NCBI GenBank assembly: GCA_034435315.1
Contig: DAOTYB010000324.1
Span: 1-5,070, forward strand
Reading direction: 5' to 3'
Length of the DNA stretch: 5,070 nucleotides
Origin: VGOB01 sp034435315
GTDB lineage: Bacteria; Chloroflexota; Anaerolineae; UBA4142
Below are positions 5,038 through 5,070 of this stretch, one piece after another. Within the stretch, counting starts at the first letter, position 1. Each line of letters begins with the position of its first letter. The notes under the pieces are model-generated. The model was given only the letters and a program-made list of their open reading frames with translations. It ran no database searches and was not told the origin of the DNA. A program made the translations under genes and the position numbers.

Positions 5038-5070
5038 GAGGTGGCGGGCGGCTTCGCCGCCCGCCACCTC
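5038..5070. repeat. Perfect 15-bp GC-rich hairpin at the window edge
   Basis: GAGGTGGCGGGCGGC (5038-5052) and its exact complement (5056-5070) flank the triloop TTC. The right arm ends exactly at the last base of the window, so the stem may be longer. It directly abuts the hairpin at 4995-5021, and the two together look like one composite intergenic repeat. A terminator for a gene to the right is possible, but no T-run is visible on either side inside the window. Confidence 0.7.

Noticed and set aside
4507..5067. 186-codon open frame on the minus strand across the fmdB gene and the terminal repeats
   Set aside because: It runs in another frame over fmdB, whose CxxC signature and ribosome site are convincing, and its own product is low-complexity Pro/Arg-rich sequence encoded partly by hairpin repeats.

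Overview
The window looks like a chromosomal segment from a free-living bacterium, most likely a member of the Chloroflexota (Anaerolineae-like). The reasons are the CIRCE-controlled groES-groEL operon, a GroEL whose C-terminus ends in Pro/Glu-rich residues instead of a GGM repeat, a large multi-pass GT-C-like membrane protein of a kind often seen in that phylum, an FmdB-type zinc-ribbon protein, and palindromic intergenic repeats. The phylum is an inference from remembered sequence style; no database search was possible.

Layout, left to right. Positions 1-184 are a regulatory region. It holds a good minus-strand promoter firing out of the window (29-57), a sigma70-type promoter for the chaperonin operon (90-117), and a near-perfect CIRCE operator (125-151) at the predicted transcription start. 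groES (185-490) and groEL (531-2162) follow, each with a strong Shine-Dalgarno sequence, and the operon ends at a 13-bp hairpin terminator (2184-2222). That terminator also serves the convergent minus-strand gene for a 511-residue membrane protein (2217-3752). This gene overlaps the upstream dtd gene (3749-4189, D-aminoacyl-tRNA deacylase) by the four bases GTGA, so the two form a minus-strand operon with probable translational coupling.

dtd and a small plus-strand gene (4251-4550, dimeric alpha/beta-barrel-like protein of unknown role) are divergent. They share a short promoter region whose -10 element reads acceptably on both strands. The small gene converges on a minus-strand fmdB-like zinc-ribbon gene (4622-4897), with a perfect 19-bp palindrome between them. 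The last 170 bases hold a TTTGCA-rich upstream region and two GC-rich hairpins, the second cut by the window edge.

Functionally, GroES/GroEL form the HrcA-regulated protein-folding machine and Dtd removes D-amino acids from mischarged tRNA, both housekeeping quality control. The membrane protein is probably an envelope glycosyltransferase or a relative. I see no phage, insertion sequence, CRISPR array, tRNA or rRNA gene, and no multi-gene defence or biosynthetic system. The least explained items are the GT-C-like protein with its histidine-rich outer loop, the 99-residue protein, and the palindromic repeats. No gene-free stretch is longer than about 190 bases.
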